Shown: in pieces, positions 36,391 to 45,089 of the stretch | Layout: every line of letters starts with the position of its first letter | How positions within the stretch are numbered: position 1 is the first letter of the stretch | Source: Pseudomonas sp. ANT_J12 | Lineage (GTDB): Bacteria; Pseudomonadota; Gammaproteobacteria; Pseudomonadales; Pseudomonadaceae | Direction of reading: 5' to 3' | Assembly (NCBI RefSeq): GCF_008370045.1 | Contig: NZ_VOBN01000002.1 | Span: 372,001-436,000 of the forward strand | DNA length: 64,000 nt | The notes under the pieces: generated by a model | The model's database searches: none | What the model was told of the DNA's origin: nothing | What the model saw: only the letters and a program-made list of their open reading frames with translations | Made by a program: the position numbers and the translations under genes

Positions 36391-38808
36391 ATGAGCGACC
36401 AGCAAGAATTTCCTGAAGACCCGAGCGACTACGCCGAAACCGACCACATCGAACACCATTCCACCGGCAAAGGCCTTGCCCTGCCTGGCCAGAACCTGCC
36501 GGACAAGGTCTACATCATCCCGATCCACAACCGCCCGTTCTTCCCGGCCCAAGTGTTGCCGGTGATCGTCAATGAAGAACCGTGGGCCGAAACACTGGAC
36601 CTGGTGAGCAAATCCGATCATCACTCCCTGGCCCTGTTCTACATGGACACGCCCCAGGAAGATCCGCGTCATTTCGATACCGGCGCGCTGCCGGAGTACG
36701 GCACCCTGGTCAAGGTGCACCACGCCAGTCGTGAAAACGGCAAATTACAGTTCGTCGCCCAGGGCCTGACCCGGGTGCGCATCAAGACCTGGCTCAAGCA
36801 CCATCGACCGCCGTACCTGGTGGAAGTCGAATACCCGCACCAGCCCACCGAGCCGACCGACGAGGTCAAGGCTTACGGCATGGCGCTGATCAATGCGATC
36901 AAGGAACTGCTGCCGCTCAACCCGCTGTACAGCGAAGAGCTGAAGAATTATCTCAATCGCTTCAGCCCCAACGATCCATCACCCCTGACCGACTTCGCCG
37001 CCGCCCTCACCTCCGCCACCGGTGGCGAGTTGCAGGAAGTGCTCGACTGCGTGCCGATGCTCAAGCGCATGGAAAAAGTCCTGCCGATGCTGCGCAAGGA
37101 AGTCGAAGTTGCGCGCCTGCAAAAAGAAATCTCCGCCGAAGTGAACCGCAAGATCGGCGAGCATCAGCGCGAGTTCTTCCTCAAGGAACAGCTCAAGGTC
37201 ATCCAGCAAGAGCTGGGTCTGACCAAGGATGATCGCAGCGCCGACATCGAGCAGTTCGAGCAACGCCTGGAAGGCAAGGTCCTGCCGCCCCAGGCGCAAA
37301 AACGCATCGAAGAGGAAATGAACAAGCTGTCGATCCTCGAGACCGGTTCGCCGGAGTACGCAGTCACCCGCAACTACCTCGACTGGGCGACCTCGGTGCC
37401 GTGGGGCGTGTATGGCGAGGACAAACTCGACCTCAAGCACGCACGCAAGGTACTGGATAAACACCACGCCGGCCTGGACGACATCAAGGACCGCATCCTC
37501 GAATTCCTCGCGGTCGGTGCCTATAAAGGCGAGATCAGCGGTTCCATCGTGCTGCTGGTGGGTCCGCCGGGCGTGGGCAAGACCAGCGTCGGCAAGTCCA
37601 TCGCCGAATCCCTCGGCCGACCGTTCTACCGCTTCAGCCTCGGCGGCATGCGTGACGAGGCCGAGATCAAGGGCCATCGCCGCACCTACATCGGCGCGCA
37701 ACCGGGCAAACTCGTGCAGGCGTTGAAAGACGTCGAAGTGATGAACCCGGTGATCATGCTCGACGAGATCGACAAGATGGGCCAGAGCTACCAGGGCGAC
37801 CCGGCCTCGGCGCTGCTGGAAACCCTCGACCCGGAACAGAACGTCGAATTCCTCGACCACTACCTGGACCTGCGCCTGGACCTGTCGAAAGTGCTGTTCG
37901 TCTGCACCGCCAACACCCTGGACTCGATCCCCGGCCCGTTGCTCGACCGGATGGAAGTGATTCGCCTGTCGGGCTACATCACCGAAGAAAAAATCGCCAT
38001 CGCCAAACGTCACCTGTGGCCGAAGCAACTGCAGAAGGCTGGCGTTTCCAAAGGCAGCCTGAGCATCAGCGACAGCGCGTTGAAAGCCTTGATCGACGGA
38101 TATGCCCGCGAAGCCGGGGTGCGCCACTTGGAAAAAGAACTGGGCAAACTGGTGCGCAAAGCCGTGGTCAAGTTGATCGACGAGCCGAAAGCGGTGATCA
38201 AGATCGGCCCCAAAGACCTGGAAGCCTCGCTCGGCCATCCGGTGTTCCGCAACGAGCAAGTCTTGTCCGGCACCGGCGTGATTACCGGGCTGGCCTGGAC
38301 CAGCATGGGCGGCGCGACCCTGCCGATTGAAGCCACGCGGATTCACACGCTCAACCGGGGCTTCAAACTCACCGGGCAACTGGGCGATGTAATGAAAGAG
38401 TCGGCGGAGATTGCCTATAGCTACGTCAGCTCCAACCTGAAGTCGTTTGGCGGCGATCCGAAGTTCTTCGACGAAGCCTTCGTCCACCTCCACGTGCCGG
38501 AAGGCGCCACCCCGAAAGACGGCCCGAGCGCCGGCGTGACCATGGCCAGCGCCCTGCTCTCCCTCGCCCGTAACCAGGCACCGAAAAAAGGCATCGCCAT
38601 GACCGGCGAGCTGACGTTGACCGGGCATGTACTGCCGATTGGCGGGGTGCGCGAGAAGGTGATTGCGGCGCGGCGGCAGAAGATCTTTGAATTGATTTTG
38701 CCGGAGCCGAATCGCGGCAGTTTCGAGGAGTTGCCGGATTATTTGAAGGAAGGGATTACGGTGCACTTTGCCAAGCGGTTTGCGGATGTGGCGAAGATAT
38801 TGTTTTAA
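36391..38808 (+). CDS. asrA: Second Lon protease, AsrA type
   Basis: An 805-residue ATP-dependent protease. Domain order is LON substrate domain (about 40-230), AAA+ domain with Walker A GPPGVGKT at 391-398 and Walker B VIMLDEIDK near 452-460, then the Lon protease domain. The serine-lysine dyad is Ser713 in PKDGPSAG and Lys756 in GGVREKV. The N-terminus (MSDQQEFPEDPSDYAE, then LALPGQNLPDKVYIIPIHNRPFFPAQVLP) matches the AsrA protein of P. aeruginosa and not its ordinary Lon. AsrA was linked to the aminoglycoside/heat-shock response. A sigma-32-like promoter is found upstream, which agrees. Start at ATG 36391 rather than five codons earlier, because MSDQQEF is conserved. Confidence 0.93.
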   Translation: MSDQQEFPEDPSDYAETDHIEHHSTGKGLALPGQNLPDKVYIIPIHNRPFFPAQVLPVIVNEEPWAETLDLVSKSDHHSLALFYMDTPQEDPRHFDTGALPEYGTLVKVHHASRENGKLQFVAQGLTRVRIKTWLKHHRPPYLVEVEYPHQPTEPTDEVKAYGMALINAIKELLPLNPLYSEELKNYLNRFSPNDPSPLTDFAAALTSATGGELQEVLDCVPMLKRMEKVLPMLRKEVEVARLQKEISAEVNRKIGEHQREFFLKEQLKVIQQELGLTKDDRSADIEQFEQRLEGKVLPPQAQKRIEEEMNKLSILETGSPEYAVTRNYLDWATSVPWGVYGEDKLDLKHARKVLDKHHAGLDDIKDRILEFLAVGAYKGEISGSIVLLVGPPGVGKTSVGKSIAESLGRPFYRFSLGGMRDEAEIKGHRRTYIGAQPGKLVQALKDVEVMNPVIMLDEIDKMGQSYQGDPASALLETLDPEQNVEFLDHYLDLRLDLSKVLFVCTANTLDSIPGPLLDRMEVIRLSGYITEEKIAIAKRHLWPKQLQKAGVSKGSLSISDSALKALIDGYAREAGVRHLEKELGKLVRKAVVKLIDEPKAVIKIGPKDLEASLGHPVFRNEQVLSGTGVITGLAWTSMGGATLPIEATRIHTLNRGFKLTGQLGDVMKESAEIAYSYVSSNLKSFGGDPKFFDEAFVHLHVPEGATPKDGPSAGVTMASALLSLARNQAPKKGIAMTGELTLTGHVLPIGGVREKVIAARRQKIFELILPEPNRGSFEELPDYLKEGITVHFAKRFADVAKILF

Positions 38809-38819
38809 ACGGTTCAAAT

Positions 38820-38857
38820 GCGCCACTGCCTGACGGGCTTGGGCAGTGAGCGCTTTG
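38820..38857 (+). terminator. Possible terminator after lon
   Basis: Hairpin GCGCCACTGCC...GGGCAGTGAGCGC with a short T-rich tail (TTTGATT). Poor U-run, so only a candidate. Confidence 0.4.
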
Positions 38858-38897
38858 ATTATAAGAAAGAACCCCCCCTCAACAAATCAGCCTTAAA

Positions 38898-38917
38898 AAC
38901 TGTCATACCTGACAGTT
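38898..38917. promoter_or_regulatory. Perfect inverted repeat upstream of an orphan gene
   Basis: AACTGTCA-TACC-TGACAGTT, perfect 8-bp arms, 65 bases before the start of the next gene. A very similar AACTGTC/GACAGTT pair with a longer spacer is at 25342-25369 near the fimbrial operon. Confidence 0.6.
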
Positions 38918-38981
38918 ACCTCTCCATGATTTTCTCAGCACACTTCCTGCTCGGCTTTCCACCTATTGAAGGAAGTTACTG

Positions 38982-39440
38982 ATGGCGAAGACCAAAGCAA
39001 CTCAAGGGGTTTTAGTTGACGGCCAACTAACCATTGAAACAAAAGATATTACAAACCCCACCTCACCGTTACCAATGACAACATTTACCATGACCGCCAT
39101 GGAATACAAATCCGATAGATTCGAGCCAGGGTTTTATATTACTTGCTATAAAGACAAAGGCCTTTCCAGCGAAAGAAATCTGACTATTAGTTTTCAAACC
39201 GGCCACCAGCCCAGCATTGTTGGTTACTCGGAAACTTTCACCTCAGGAACAAATAACCTCCCCTATAGTTTCCAAACAATCAACTACACCGGCAACATCG
39301 AAACAATGGTAATAACGCCGGAAAAACGTAGGTATAACGTGATCGATTTCAAAGTTCTGGCAAAAAATATTGATAATAATGAAACCCGTGAACTGACTGG
39401 CAGAGGACATATTTCTATCACCGACCTGACGACACCTTAG
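38982..39440 (+). CDS. AT-rich orphan protein of unknown function
   Basis: A 152-residue protein I do not recognise. It is Thr/Ser/Asn-rich, without a signal peptide or hydrophobic segment; the pattern suggests a beta-sandwich (for example NLTISFQTGHQPSIVGY and NYTGNIETMVITPEKRRYNV). Codon use (AAA, ATA, AAT) and base composition stand apart from the neighbours, consistent with recent acquisition. GAAGGAAG supplies a ribosome site before the ATG. A palindrome lies 65 bases upstream, so the gene may be strongly regulated. Function unknown; a secreted or surface protein cannot be excluded. Confidence 0.8.
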   Translation: MAKTKATQGVLVDGQLTIETKDITNPTSPLPMTTFTMTAMEYKSDRFEPGFYITCYKDKGLSSERNLTISFQTGHQPSIVGYSETFTSGTNNLPYSFQTINYTGNIETMVITPEKRRYNVIDFKVLAKNIDNNETRELTGRGHISITDLTTP

Positions 39441-39596
39441 ACTTCAGCGCCCGCCTGCGCGCACTAATGTGACCCGTAAAATGCCTCGAGCCCGTGTAGA
39501 GGAATACAGCACGATTGTCCGCGCAGGCAGCGTCACACTTTGTCTCATCTTCAGTTATGCTCGCCGTTCGTCGTGAATGCCGGAGCCACTGACCTT

Positions 39597-39989
39597 ATGT
39601 CCCCCACCCGCCTGTTAGTCCCCCTCGCCCTCTCCCTGCTGGCCGGTTGCGCCTCGCAGCAGAGCCAGAACGTGACCGTGGAAAAACAAAGCGAATGCCC
39701 GGCCAGGTTGAGCAATGGGCAAAACCTGATCGTGACCCTGCCAAGCAACCCGACCACGGGTTATCGCTGGGCGATCCAGGATTCCGCCGGCGGCGTGTTG
39801 CGTGCCCTCAGCCCCGAGGTCTACAGCAACCCCGAAGACGCCGGGATCGTCGGCAGTGCCGGGCTTTCGACCTGGCGCTTTCAGTCTTTCGCCACCGGCA
39901 CTGGCCGTTTGCGCCTGACCTACTCGCAACCCTGGGCGCCGGAAGTGCCGGCGGTGCAAACCTTCGATTGCGCGATTTCGGTTAACTGA
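39597..39989 (+). CDS. Chagasin-like (I42) protease-inhibitor lipoprotein
   Basis: A 130-residue lipoprotein. The signal peptide has the lipobox LAGC with Cys 16. The mature part has NPTTGYRW near residue 52, the hallmark loop of chagasin-type inhibitors of papain-like cysteine proteases, and GTGRLRLTYSQPW near residue 107, matching the RPW-type motif. It would reside in the periplasm or at the outer membrane. The ATG at 39597 is chosen because upstream codons do not fit a signal peptide. The next gene starts two bases later. Confidence 0.85.
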   Translation: MSPTRLLVPLALSLLAGCASQQSQNVTVEKQSECPARLSNGQNLIVTLPSNPTTGYRWAIQDSAGGVLRALSPEVYSNPEDAGIVGSAGLSTWRFQSFATGTGRLRLTYSQPWAPEVPAVQTFDCAISVN

Positions 39990-39991
39990 TC

Positions 39992-40627
39992 GTGGGCTGG
40001 CTGATTCTGGCGCTGATGGGCGCGGTGACCTTTCTGTATGGGTTGAGCGTACATGCCGCGTTGCTGTGCCTGTTGGTCAAGCCGTTGCCGGTGTTGGCCC
40101 TGCTCGGCTGGTTGCACGATGCGCCGCCTACCGAGTATCGACGCTGGATCAGCCTGGGCCTGATTTTCTCCCTGCTCGGCGACGTGCTGCTGGCGTGGCC
40201 GGGGGATTTGTTTGTGTTTGGGCTGGGGGCGTTTTTGGTGGCGCATCTGGCGTACCTGAAAGCGTACTTGAGTGATTGCCGACGCTTGGCGTTGTTGCCG
40301 TTGGTGTTGGCCGTCGTCGTGGGCGCGGTGCTGTTGGGGATTCTGATTTCCCATGGTTTGGGGCCGTTGCTGGTGCCGGTGATTGTCTATGGCGTGGCGA
40401 TCAGCGCGATGCTTTGGCGAGCGCTGGCGCGGCTTGGCAGCGATGTGCCCAAGCGCTCGGCGCTGCTGGCGGCGGCGGGCGCGGTGGCGTTTGTGTTTTC
40501 CGATAGCGTGATCGGGATCAGCCGGTTTGTGATGCCGTTCGAGGCGGCGCCCTATGTGATCATCCTCAGTTACTGGGTGGGGCAATGGGGGATAACGGCG
40601 TCGGCGTTTACTCAAAAACACCGCTGA
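39992..40627 (+). CDS. Lysoplasmalogenase/YhhN family membrane protein
   Basis: A 211-residue protein with about eight hydrophobic segments. It matches the YhhN family: [45 protein letters not shown] and [13 protein letters not shown] are diagnostic. In eukaryotes and Legionella, homologues hydrolyse lysoplasmalogen; in Pseudomonas the substrate is not known. Start is GTG, two bases after the chagasin-like gene, so they form a small operon. Confidence 0.85.
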   Translation: MGWLILALMGAVTFLYGLSVHAALLCLLVKPLPVLALLGWLHDAPPTEYRRWISLGLIFSLLGDVLLAWPGDLFVFGLGAFLVAHLAYLKAYLSDCRRLALLPLVLAVVVGAVLLGILISHGLGPLLVPVIVYGVAISAMLWRALARLGSDVPKRSALLAAAGAVAFVFSDSVIGISRFVMPFEAAPYVIILSYWVGQWGITASAFTQKHR

Positions 40628-40633
40628 ATCCCT

Positions 40634-40724
40634 GTGGCGAGGGAGCTTGCTCCCGTTGGGCTGCGCAGCAGACCCAAATCTGGCGAGCGCTGCGCACTCG
40701 AACGGGAGCAAGCTCCCTCGCCAC
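40634..40724. repeat. REPIN, GAGGGAGCTTGCTCCC variant
   Basis: REP arms GTGGCGAGGGAGCTTGCTCC and the complement, shorter loop (about 50 bases). This variant differs from the RAYT-flanking GGGGGCTTGCCCCC type at two paired positions. Confidence 0.88.
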
Positions 40725-40826
40725 AATGGATCGCACTGTCCGCTGCGGTTTATCAGACAACCCGCGCATCCCCCGGTCAATTTGGCTAAAATGCCGGCCT
40801 TTTCCACCTACGCCGCTGGAACCGCC

Positions 40827-41570
40827 GTGAGCAAAGAACCCGATCGCCTTTTCGCCCAGCCTTTGGCCCAGGTGCCTGACTTCGCCTTTAACGAGGACGT
40901 GGTGCGGGTGTTCCCGGACATGATCAAGCGCTCGGTGCCGGGTTATCCGACCATCGTCGAAAACCTCGGCGTGCTCGCCGCGCAGTTTGCCCAGCCCAAC
41001 AGCGTGCTCTACGACCTCGGCTCGTCCCTTGGCGCCGTGACCCAGGCCCTGCGCCGTCATGTGCGCACCGACGGTTGCCGGGTGATCGCTGTGGATAACT
41101 CGGCGGCGATGGTCGAGCGCTGCCGCGAATACCTCAACGGCCAGGACTCGATGTTCCAGGAGCTGCTGCCGGTGGAAGTGATCGAAGGCGACATCCTCGC
41201 GCTGCAATTCCAGCCGGCCTCGGTGGTGGCGCTGAACTTCACCCTGCAATTCATCGCCCCGGACCAGCGCACCGCGTTGCTCTCGCGCATCCACCAGTCG
41301 TTGTTGCCGGGCGGTGCGTTGATCCTGTCGGAGAAGCTGCGCTTCAACGATCCGGAAGAACACGCGTTGCTCACCGACTTGCACGTCGCGTTCAAACGCG
41401 CCAACGGCTACAGCGAACTGGAAATCGCCCAGAAGCGCAGCGCTATCGAAAACGTCATGAAGCCCGACAGCCTCGAAGAACACCGCGAACGCCTGTTGGC
41501 CGCCGGGTTCTCGAAAGTCGTGCCGTGGTTCCAGTGTCTTAACTTTGCCTCGTTGATTGCCTTGCCATGA
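40827..41570 (+). CDS. cmoA: Carboxy-S-adenosyl-L-methionine synthase
   Basis: A 247-residue protein with SAM-binding [15 protein letters not shown] near residue 52. CmoA converts SAM and prephenate to carboxy-SAM, the donor for CmoB. GTG start gives [26 protein letters not shown], the usual N-terminus; ATG at 40791 would add 12 residues. Overlaps cmoB by four bases (ATGA). Confidence 0.94.
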   Translation: MSKEPDRLFAQPLAQVPDFAFNEDVVRVFPDMIKRSVPGYPTIVENLGVLAAQFAQPNSVLYDLGSSLGAVTQALRRHVRTDGCRVIAVDNSAAMVERCREYLNGQDSMFQELLPVEVIEGDILALQFQPASVVALNFTLQFIAPDQRTALLSRIHQSLLPGGALILSEKLRFNDPEEHALLTDLHVAFKRANGYSELEIAQKRSAIENVMKPDSLEEHRERLLAAGFSKVVPWFQCLNFASLIALP

Positions 41571-42529
41571 TTGATCTGTCCCCCCTCGCCCGCCGTCTGG
41601 CCGGCACGCCGCTGGCCGATTGGGCCAACACCCTGCAAGCACAACTCGACAAGAAAATGGAGAAGGGCCACGGCGACCTGGAGCGCTGGCAAAGTGCGCT
41701 GGACGCCTTGCCGAAGATCCAGCCGAGTGAAGTCGACCTGCTCAATGGCCTGACCCTGGACACCGATTGCGACGACGAAACCCGCGCGCAGATGCGTACG
41801 GCGTTGATGGGTTTGTCGCCGTGGCGCAAGGGCCCGTTCGACCTGTTCGGCGTGCACGTCGACACCGAATGGCGCTCGGACTGGAAGTGGTCGCGGGTTG
41901 CACCGCACCTGGATTTGAAGGGCAAACGCATCCTCGACGTCGGCTGCGGCAACGGTTACTACATGTGGCGCATGCTCGGCGCCGGGGCCGACAGCGTGAT
42001 TGGTGTTGACCCGAACTGGTTGTTCTTCTGCCAGTTCCAGGCCGTGCAGCGCTACTTGTCCGAACCCAACGCCTGGCACCTGCCGTTTCCCTTCGAAGAC
42101 CTGCCGCCAAACATGGAAGGCTTCGACACCGTGTTTTCCATGGGCGTGTTCTACCATCGTCGTTCGCCGATCGAGCACTTGCTGGCGCTGAAGGATTGCC
42201 TGGTCAAGGGCGGCGAACTGGTGCTGGAGACGCTGGTGATCGAAGGTGATCAGCAGCAGGTTTTGGTGCCGGAAGATCGTTATGCGCAGATGCGCAACGT
42301 GTGGTTCCTGCCGTCGGTGCCGGCGCTGGAGTTGTGGCTGCGGCGTGCCGGGTTTACCGAGGTTCGTTGCGTGGATGTCAGCGTGACCACCGTCGAGGAA
42401 CAGCGTGGGACGGAGTGGATGAAGTATCAGTCGTTGAGCGATTTCCTTGATCCCGAGGATCACAGCAAGACGATCGAAGGCTTGCCGGCGCCGATGCGCG
42501 CGGTGATTGTCGCTCGCAAGCCAATCTAA
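41567..42529 (+). CDS. cmoB: tRNA U34 carboxymethyltransferase
   Basis: A 320-residue methyltransferase-fold protein with the SAM site [17 protein letters not shown] near residue 125 and a [15 protein letters not shown] segment next to it. CmoB transfers the carboxymethyl group of carboxy-SAM to 5-hydroxyuridine at tRNA position 34, giving cmo5U. Coupled to cmoA by an ATGA overlap. Ends in front of a multi-hairpin repeat. Confidence 0.95.
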   Translation: MIDLSPLARRLAGTPLADWANTLQAQLDKKMEKGHGDLERWQSALDALPKIQPSEVDLLNGLTLDTDCDDETRAQMRTALMGLSPWRKGPFDLFGVHVDTEWRSDWKWSRVAPHLDLKGKRILDVGCGNGYYMWRMLGAGADSVIGVDPNWLFFCQFQAVQRYLSEPNAWHLPFPFEDLPPNMEGFDTVFSMGVFYHRRSPIEHLLALKDCLVKGGELVLETLVIEGDQQQVLVPEDRYAQMRNVWFLPSVPALELWLRRAGFTEVRCVDVSVTTVEEQRGTEWMKYQSLSDFLDPEDHSKTIEGLPAPMRAVIVARKPI

Positions 42530-42541
42530 TTCCCCCCGCCC

Positions 42542-42656
42542 CTGATCGTTCCCACGCTCTGCGTGGGAATGCATCCTGTGACGCTCTGCGTCACGCCCGC
42601 GAAGGGACGCGGAGCGTCCCGGGCGGCATTCCCACGCAGAGCGTGGGAACGATCAG
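42542..42656. repeat. Multi-hairpin GTTCCCACGCTCTGCGTGGGAAC repeat
   Basis: Outer arms CTGATCGTTCCCACG/CGTGGGAACGATCAG; inside are the hairpins CCCACGCTCTGCGTGGG, GTGACGCTCTGCGTCAC and GGGACGCGGAGCGTCCC. Its right end supplies the tadA stop codon. Confidence 0.9.
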
Positions 42657-43150
42657 TCCCTGCTGGCTCTTCGGGCCTTGAAAAACTCGCTAAGCACCGC
42701 GCCACACTCCTGCGCCAACACCCCGCCTTCAAACAACACCCGGTGATTCAAGAAACCCTGGGTAAAAAACTGCCCCTGGCTCTGCACAATCCCGGCCTTG
42801 GGCTCCAGGGCGCCGTACACCACCCGCGCGATCCGCGAATGCACGATCAGGCCGGCGCACATGCTGCACGGCTCCAGGGTCACGTAGAGGGTGCTGCCGG
42901 GCAGGCGATAGTTGCTGGCGGCCAGGGCGGCGGCGCGGATCGCGACCATTTCCGCGTGGGCGCTGGGGTCGTGGCCGCTGATCGGGCAGTTGAAGCCGCG
43001 ACCGATGATTTCCCCGTCCTGCACCAGCACCGCGCCCACCGGCACTTCGCCAAGGGCCGCGCCCTGGGCGGCGAGGGCCAGGGCTTCGCGCATGAAATCC
43101 TGATCGCGGCTGCGGTCGATGATTGCCGCAGGACGAATCTGGCGCATCAC
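42653..43150 (-). CDS. tadA: tRNA adenosine(34) deaminase
   Basis: A 165-residue cytidine-deaminase-fold enzyme. Zinc/catalytic motifs are HAEMVAIRAAA (His64-Ala-Glu) and PCSMCAG near 94-99. TadA converts A34 to inosine in tRNA-Arg. Its start overlaps the multicopper oxidase stop by four bases. The stop TGA and last Asp codon fall in the repeat at 42542-42656, so the C-terminal tail may have been altered by the repeat insertion; the fold does not depend on these residues. Confidence 0.94.
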   Translation of the reverse strand: MMRQIRPAAIIDRSRDQDFMREALALAAQGAALGEVPVGAVLVQDGEIIGRGFNCPISGHDPSAHAEMVAIRAAALAASNYRLPGSTLYVTLEPCSMCAGLIVHSRIARVVYGALEPKAGIVQSQGQFFTQGFLNHRVLFEGGVLAQECGAVLSEFFKARRASRD

Positions 43151-44523
43151 GCCACCTCGATGGCGGCCATCAGGCCGGTTTCCATGTGGTCGATCACATG
43201 GCAGTGAAACATCCAGACGCCCGGGTTATCCGCCACCAGCGCCACTTGCGCGCGCTCGTTCTTGCCCAGCAGGTAGGTGTCGGTGAAGTACGGGATGACC
43301 TTGTGCCGGTTCGAGGCAATCACCTTGAAGCTCATGCCGTGCAGGTGAATCGGGTGCTGGTATTGGGTCATGTTCTTCAATTCGAAAATGTAGCTCTTGC
43401 CCTTCTCAAGCTTGGCAATCGGGCGGTCGGCGCAGGTCTTGTCGGTAATGTCCCAGGCCTTGCCGTTGATCTGCCACAGGCTTGGCGGCTTGCCGTTGTC
43501 GACGTTGACCGACACCGAGCCCACCCATTCGAAATTGAAGTTGAGTTTCTCGGCATTGGCCAGGTCCGGCTCGGCCACCGGGTTGGCGGGCAGCGCGGGC
43601 GGCCATTGGGTCGGGGTGTCGCTGTTGGCCACCGAACGCAACGTGCCCAGACGCACCGGCCCGTTGCGCAAGGATAGCTCTTCACCGGCCGGCGGCGCCT
43701 TGATCGCCAGGCAGATGCGCATGCCGGGGCCGAGCCAGTATTCCTTGCCCAGCGGGCGCGGTTCGATGGGGTTGCCGTCCAGCGCATAGATCTGCGCTTC
43801 GACGCCGGGAATATTGAGGCGATAGGTCAGGGTGTTGTCGAGGTTGAGGAGGCGCACGCGGGTGATTTGCCCGGCGGGCAGGTCGATCACCGCTTGAGGC
43901 ACGCCATTGATCGTCGACAGCCGCCCCGCCGTGCCGCCACGAGCCGCTTCGCGAGGAATGCTGAAGGCGACGAACGCTCCTTCTTCATCGACGTGCCAGC
44001 TCTTCAGGCTCAAGGTTTTTTCATACTTGAAACCGGTGGGCTCGCGCTCTTCGATGATCAACGGACCAACCAGGCCACGGCCGAGTTCTTCGCTGCTGTT
44101 CACGTGCGGGTGATACCAGTAGCTGCCGGCGTCCGGCACGCGGAATTTGTAGTCGAAGTATTCCCCCGGCAGCACCGGAAGCTGCGAGACGTAGGGCACG
44201 CCGTCCATTTCCAGCGGCAGGCGGATGCCGTGCCAGTGAATGGTGGTGGCGACCGGCAGGTGATTGATGAAGCGCACCCGCAGCCATTCGCCCTGACGCA
44301 CGCGCAACTCGGTGCCCGGCGCCGACGGGCCGAACGCCCAGGCTTGGGTCTTGTGCCCGGCCACCAACTCGACGTCCAGCGGCGCGGCGATCAGTTCGTA
44401 GTCGTGGCCCGCCTCGGCGTCGGCCATCTTGCCCAGCCAGTAACGCGACGCGCCACCGGCCCCCACGCCAACCACCACAAGACCGGCCAGACCACCGAGT
44501 ATTTGTCGACGGGTAAAGGACAT
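43147..44523 (-). CDS. Multicopper oxidase (Tat-exported)
   Basis: A 458-residue oxidase with a twin-arginine signal (MSFTRRQILGGLAGLVVVGVG). All copper motifs are present: TIHWHGI, YWYHPHVN, HPIHLHG near 388 and MFHCHVIDHMETGLM near 440, giving type 1, 2 and 3 sites. A role in copper tolerance (CueO/CopA-like) or another oxidation is possible; the methionine-rich segment typical of CueO is not seen. Start at 44523 fits the Tat signal. tadA follows with a four-base overlap. Confidence 0.92.
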   Translation of the reverse strand: MSFTRRQILGGLAGLVVVGVGAGGASRYWLGKMADAEAGHDYELIAAPLDVELVAGHKTQAWAFGPSAPGTELRVRQGEWLRVRFINHLPVATTIHWHGIRLPLEMDGVPYVSQLPVLPGEYFDYKFRVPDAGSYWYHPHVNSSEELGRGLVGPLIIEEREPTGFKYEKTLSLKSWHVDEEGAFVAFSIPREAARGGTAGRLSTINGVPQAVIDLPAGQITRVRLLNLDNTLTYRLNIPGVEAQIYALDGNPIEPRPLGKEYWLGPGMRICLAIKAPPAGEELSLRNGPVRLGTLRSVANSDTPTQWPPALPANPVAEPDLANAEKLNFNFEWVGSVSVNVDNGKPPSLWQINGKAWDITDKTCADRPIAKLEKGKSYIFELKNMTQYQHPIHLHGMSFKVIASNRHKVIPYFTDTYLLGKNERAQVALVADNPGVWMFHCHVIDHMETGLMAAIEVA

Positions 44524-44655
44524 GAACTCAACTACCTCACGTATCAGCGACAGGCCAGAGGCCCGCAAAAGGCGAATACGATACACCTGCGGTTGAGAAA
44601 CAGTAAGGGTGGGGCGGCAATGGGACACAGGGACATCATGGCTGGCAAAGCCTCT

Positions 44656-44786
44656 GTGGCGAGGGCGCTTGCTCCCGCTGGGACGCGAAGCGGCCCTAAA
44701 ACCTGCAATCGAGTTTTATTAGACACTCCTCGTCTGATGGTTTTGCGACTGCTTCGCAGCCGAGCGGGAGCAAGCTCCCTCGCCAC
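44656..44786. repeat. REPIN, CTTGCTCCCGCTGGG-variant
   Basis: REP arms (left GTGGCGAGGGCGCTTGCTCC, right GAGCAAGCTCCCTCGCCAC) around a loop of about 85 bases. Lies between the multicopper oxidase and the EIIB-like gene. Confidence 0.85.
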
Positions 44787-44796
44787 AGGTGATCGG

Positions 44797-45087
44797 TTAT
44801 GGTTTAAGGCCGGTGATCAGGTGCATCACGCCGCCATCCAGCAGCATGACGCCGGGCACCCCCGCCCGATTCAACGCCTGCCGATCCACTTGCCCCACAT
44901 CCCGCAACTCCACCCGCACCCGGGTCAGCGCCACAGGCTGCTGCGACTTGAGGTTATCCACCCCGCCCAACGCGGCCACGATATCCCCGGCCAAACCTGC
45001 AACCGGTTTAACCACCTGCTTGGGCTCATCGGCCACCAGATCCGGGGTTAACGCTTTCCAGAACGCCCGCTGCATTTTCTCGAACAT
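44797..45087 (-). CDS. EIIB-like PTS protein lacking the phospho-cysteine
   Basis: A 96-residue protein similar to the EIIB domain of glucose-type PTS permeases: AALGGVDNLKSQQPVALTRVRVELRD and ALNRAGVPGVM match the EIIB pattern. In active EIIB domains the segment reads ACITRLR with a phosphorylated Cys; here the aligned residue is Ala (VALTRVR), so phosphate transfer seems impossible. It is the last gene of the trehalose PTS operon, two bases after the EIIA-HPr-EI gene. The start at 45087 was chosen from that coupling; ATG 45075 is an alternative. It may have a structural or regulatory role. Confidence 0.8.
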   Translation of the reverse strand: MFEKMQRAFWKALTPDLVADEPKQVVKPVAGLAGDIVAALGGVDNLKSQQPVALTRVRVELRDVGQVDRQALNRAGVPGVMLLDGGVMHLITGLKP

Positions 45088-45089
45088 GC

